From the NCBI RefSeq assembly GCF_027924665.1, contig NZ_AP027043.1, positions 992,001 to 1,056,000 of the forward strand: 64,000 bases of DNA, read 5' to 3'. Below, one piece after another: positions 62,475 through 64,000 of this stretch. The stretch is from Flavobacterium sp. GSB-24 (GTDB taxonomy: Bacteria; Bacteroidota; Bacteroidia; Flavobacteriales; Flavobacteriaceae). The notes under the pieces are model-generated. The model saw nothing but the letters and a program-made list of their open reading frames with translations. It ran no database searches and was not told the DNA's origin. The position numbers and the translations under genes were made by a program. Within the stretch, counting starts at the first letter, position 1, and each line of letters opens with the position of its first letter.

Positions 62475-64000
62475 TGTAATTTTCTTTTGACTTTTTTTAA
62501 ATATTTTTCAATCTTTTCTTTATCAGGAACTGTAGTAATTTCAAGGGTTAAAGCTTTTTCAAAATTAAGCTTAGCCTGCAGATATTCCTTTTTTTGGTAA
62601 AAGTACAATCCTGCCTTATAATATACAACCCAATAATCGGGGTTTAACGATTGATAATTTTGAATGAACTCTGGAGAAATCACTTCTTTCTTTTCAAGAA
62701 GCGAATCTATTTTATGATCTTCAACTTTAAATTTTTTAAAATTCTGATAAGCAGTTGTTTCTAAAAAAGAATCTTTGGCAATATTCAGATTTTTACTTTG
62801 AAAAGATTCTGTCTTATTTCTATTTTCACCAAAGACAGTTTTCAAATCATAACAGACAAATTCCCCCAATTGATACGGATTTGCCGAAACCCATACTAAT
62901 TTTTCTTTCGGTTTAAAAATAATTCCGTGATGTGCTAAGAGCTGATTTAGTGCTTTTTCATTTCCATATCCTAAAGAAATGTTTTGTAAACCGTCTTTAT
63001 TTCGAAGAATTTCTGAAGCAATTTTTGGATTTACTTTCGGATTTGCAGACAGTAATTCCTGCATTCTTTCGTAACGATATTCAGAATGGCTGTTTGCAAT
63101 TTGTTCCAGATTTCTTTTATCAGCTGCAAAAGCATCGCCTTGAAAATGATTCGAACAAATTAATTGATCACTGTTAGGAACATCGTAAACATCCATTTTA
63201 TTGGGCGAAACTTCAATTAAAATCGCTTTACTATCATTGGCACTTCCAACCATAATCGATTCAGAAACAAAGACTTTTCTCTTTTTTGCAATGGCGATAG
63301 CTTCGTCTAAATTTTTGGCGTGCTGTAAAATTTCACGTGTCAAAATCGAAATTGGAGTTTTCGCGCTCAGCGGAATTTTAGATTTAGAAGCATTTATCGT
63401 TACTGCTAATCCTTCGTAATTCATTCCAGAAACGGCTCCAATCATTCCCGGCCAGGTAACCATCATAAACGGAAATCCTTCTTTTGGTTTGATAAAGGCT
63501 GCGATTTTATTTTCCGCGAAAGCGTCATTCACATAAAAATCAAAATTACGCGCCAGAATTAAATTGCCGTCTTCCGATTTTTCGTTCCAAGCCGCAAAAG
63601 AAGAACAGCCAACTAAAGCCAGATCTTGAAGCGCGTGCCCAATATCGTGCGCCGCGTGTAAATATAAACTGCGCTGATATTGCGGTGCGATATTATCAAA
63701 CTCATTCGAAGTATATTGCGAAACGCCGTAAATTTCAGTTTGATATTCATTTGGAACATTCAAATACAATTTGCGATTGTACCATTTTAAAAACTGGCGA
63801 AGCATTTTCTGCTGCAATTTGGACGGGATAAAATCGGTGATTTTAGAGAAAAAAATACGCTGCTGCTTTTGCAAAAGCGAGTCGGTTAAAGCGCCGGTTG
63901 TCAAACCAATTTCCAGCGGATCGCCTTCTACATACAATTCCCAAAGACCTTGTTTATTTTTTAAAAAGGAATTTGTTCCAGAAATAAATGTGCTGTCTGT
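62471..64000 (-). CDS. C45-family acyltransferase/hydrolase, 5' end beyond window
   Basis: The frame is open to the window's last base, so the N terminus is missing; 509 residues are visible. The protein matches the C45 (acyl-CoA:6-aminopenicillanate acyltransferase-like) Ntn-hydrolase family: GCSSFAAWNEKSEDGNLILARNFDF contains the nucleophilic Cys exposed by self-cleavage, followed by MMVTWPGMIGAVSGMNYEGLAVTINAS and ILTREILQHAKNLDEAI. A TPR-like helical tail (YYKAGLYFYQKKEYLQAKLNFEKAL) ends it. A relative of this type occurs in the F. johnsoniae flexirubin cluster, to my knowledge. Confidence 0.82.
   Translation of the reverse strand, partial: TDSTFISGTNSFLKNKQGLWELYVEGDPLEIGLTTGALTDSLLQKQQRIFFSKITDFIPSKLQQKMLRQFLKWYNRKLYLNVPNEYQTEIYGVSQYTSNEFDNIAPQYQRSLYLHAAHDIGHALQDLALVGCSSFAAWNEKSEDGNLILARNFDFYVNDAFAENKIAAFIKPKEGFPFMMVTWPGMIGAVSGMNYEGLAVTINASKSKIPLSAKTPISILTREILQHAKNLDEAIAIAKKRKVFVSESIMVGSANDSKAILIEVSPNKMDVYDVPNSDQLICSNHFQGDAFAADKRNLEQIANSHSEYRYERMQELLSANPKVNPKIASEILRNKDGLQNISLGYGNEKALNQLLAHHGIIFKPKEKLVWVSANPYQLGEFVCYDLKTVFGENRNKTESFQSKNLNIAKDSFLETTAYQNFKKFKVEDHKIDSLLEKKEVISPEFIQNYQSLNPDYWVVYYKAGLYFYQKKEYLQAKLNFEKALTLEITTVPDKEKIEKYLKKVKRKLQ

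Overview
The window is about 64 kb of AT-rich chromosome from a Bacteroidota bacterium, most likely a Flavobacterium close to F. johnsoniae. The evidence is: type IX secretion (T9SS) C-terminal sorting domains, a SprE-type gliding lipoprotein, promoter boxes of the TAnnTTTG type, weak ribosome binding sites with several TTG starts, an ATP synthase operon without atpD/atpC, and many Bacteroidota-only families (DUF6341, DUF6427, DUF6909, DUF4292, DUF5687). I see no rRNA, tRNA, CRISPR array, insertion sequence or intact prophage.

Layout. 1-3.3 kb: rpiB, a DUF1294 protein and tex. 3.3-13.3 kb (minus strand): a secreted GH8 glycanase with a T9SS tail; then one long operon, read from 12896 down to 4870, encoding a Tat-signal protein, three tandem phage-tail-collar-domain proteins, a GNAT acetyltransferase, a DUF6916 protein and a 1616-residue repeat-rich T9SS surface protein; tatA sits just upstream as its own unit. 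13.5-18.9 kb: a short coiled-coil membrane protein, a GH3-family adenylating enzyme, a DUF6909 protein with a nucleoside-phosphorylase-like end, a Wzz-like protein and a lipoprotein.

18.9-30.2 kb is a surface polysaccharide locus: flippase, two polymerase/ligase-like proteins, three glycosyltransferases, UDP-glucuronate decarboxylase, UDP-GlcNAc 2-epimerase and a CapK/PaaK-like ligase. It is interrupted by an ORF6N DNA-binding-protein gene that carries, and is followed by, a set of related palindromes. 30.3-39.4 kb is mostly housekeeping: purD, upp, DUF4254 plus a family 9 glycosyltransferase, a PaaE-like reductase and an ABC exporter pair. 39.5-48.4 kb: sprE, a bactofilin, atpZ, an AtpI-position membrane protein, then atpB-E-F-H-A-G and a strong terminator.

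48.4-48.9 kb has no gene and holds a long inverted repeat and three 88-bp direct repeats. 48.9-59.9 kb: flippase, dut, nucleotidyltransferase, TPR protein, DUF4292 lipoprotein, EnvC-like activator, rbfA, a LolC-like permease, a MATE transporter and a possible orphan immunity protein. 60-64 kb (minus strand): dusB, then an adenylate-forming ligase overlapping a C45-family acyltransferase that runs off the window, probably the edge of a flexirubin-type biosynthetic cluster.

The best candidates for something undescribed are the collar/DUF6916/Tat/T9SS-protein operon (4870-12896) and the ORF6N gene with its matching palindromes (28107-28596). All calls were made by eye from sequence and family knowledge; no database search was run.
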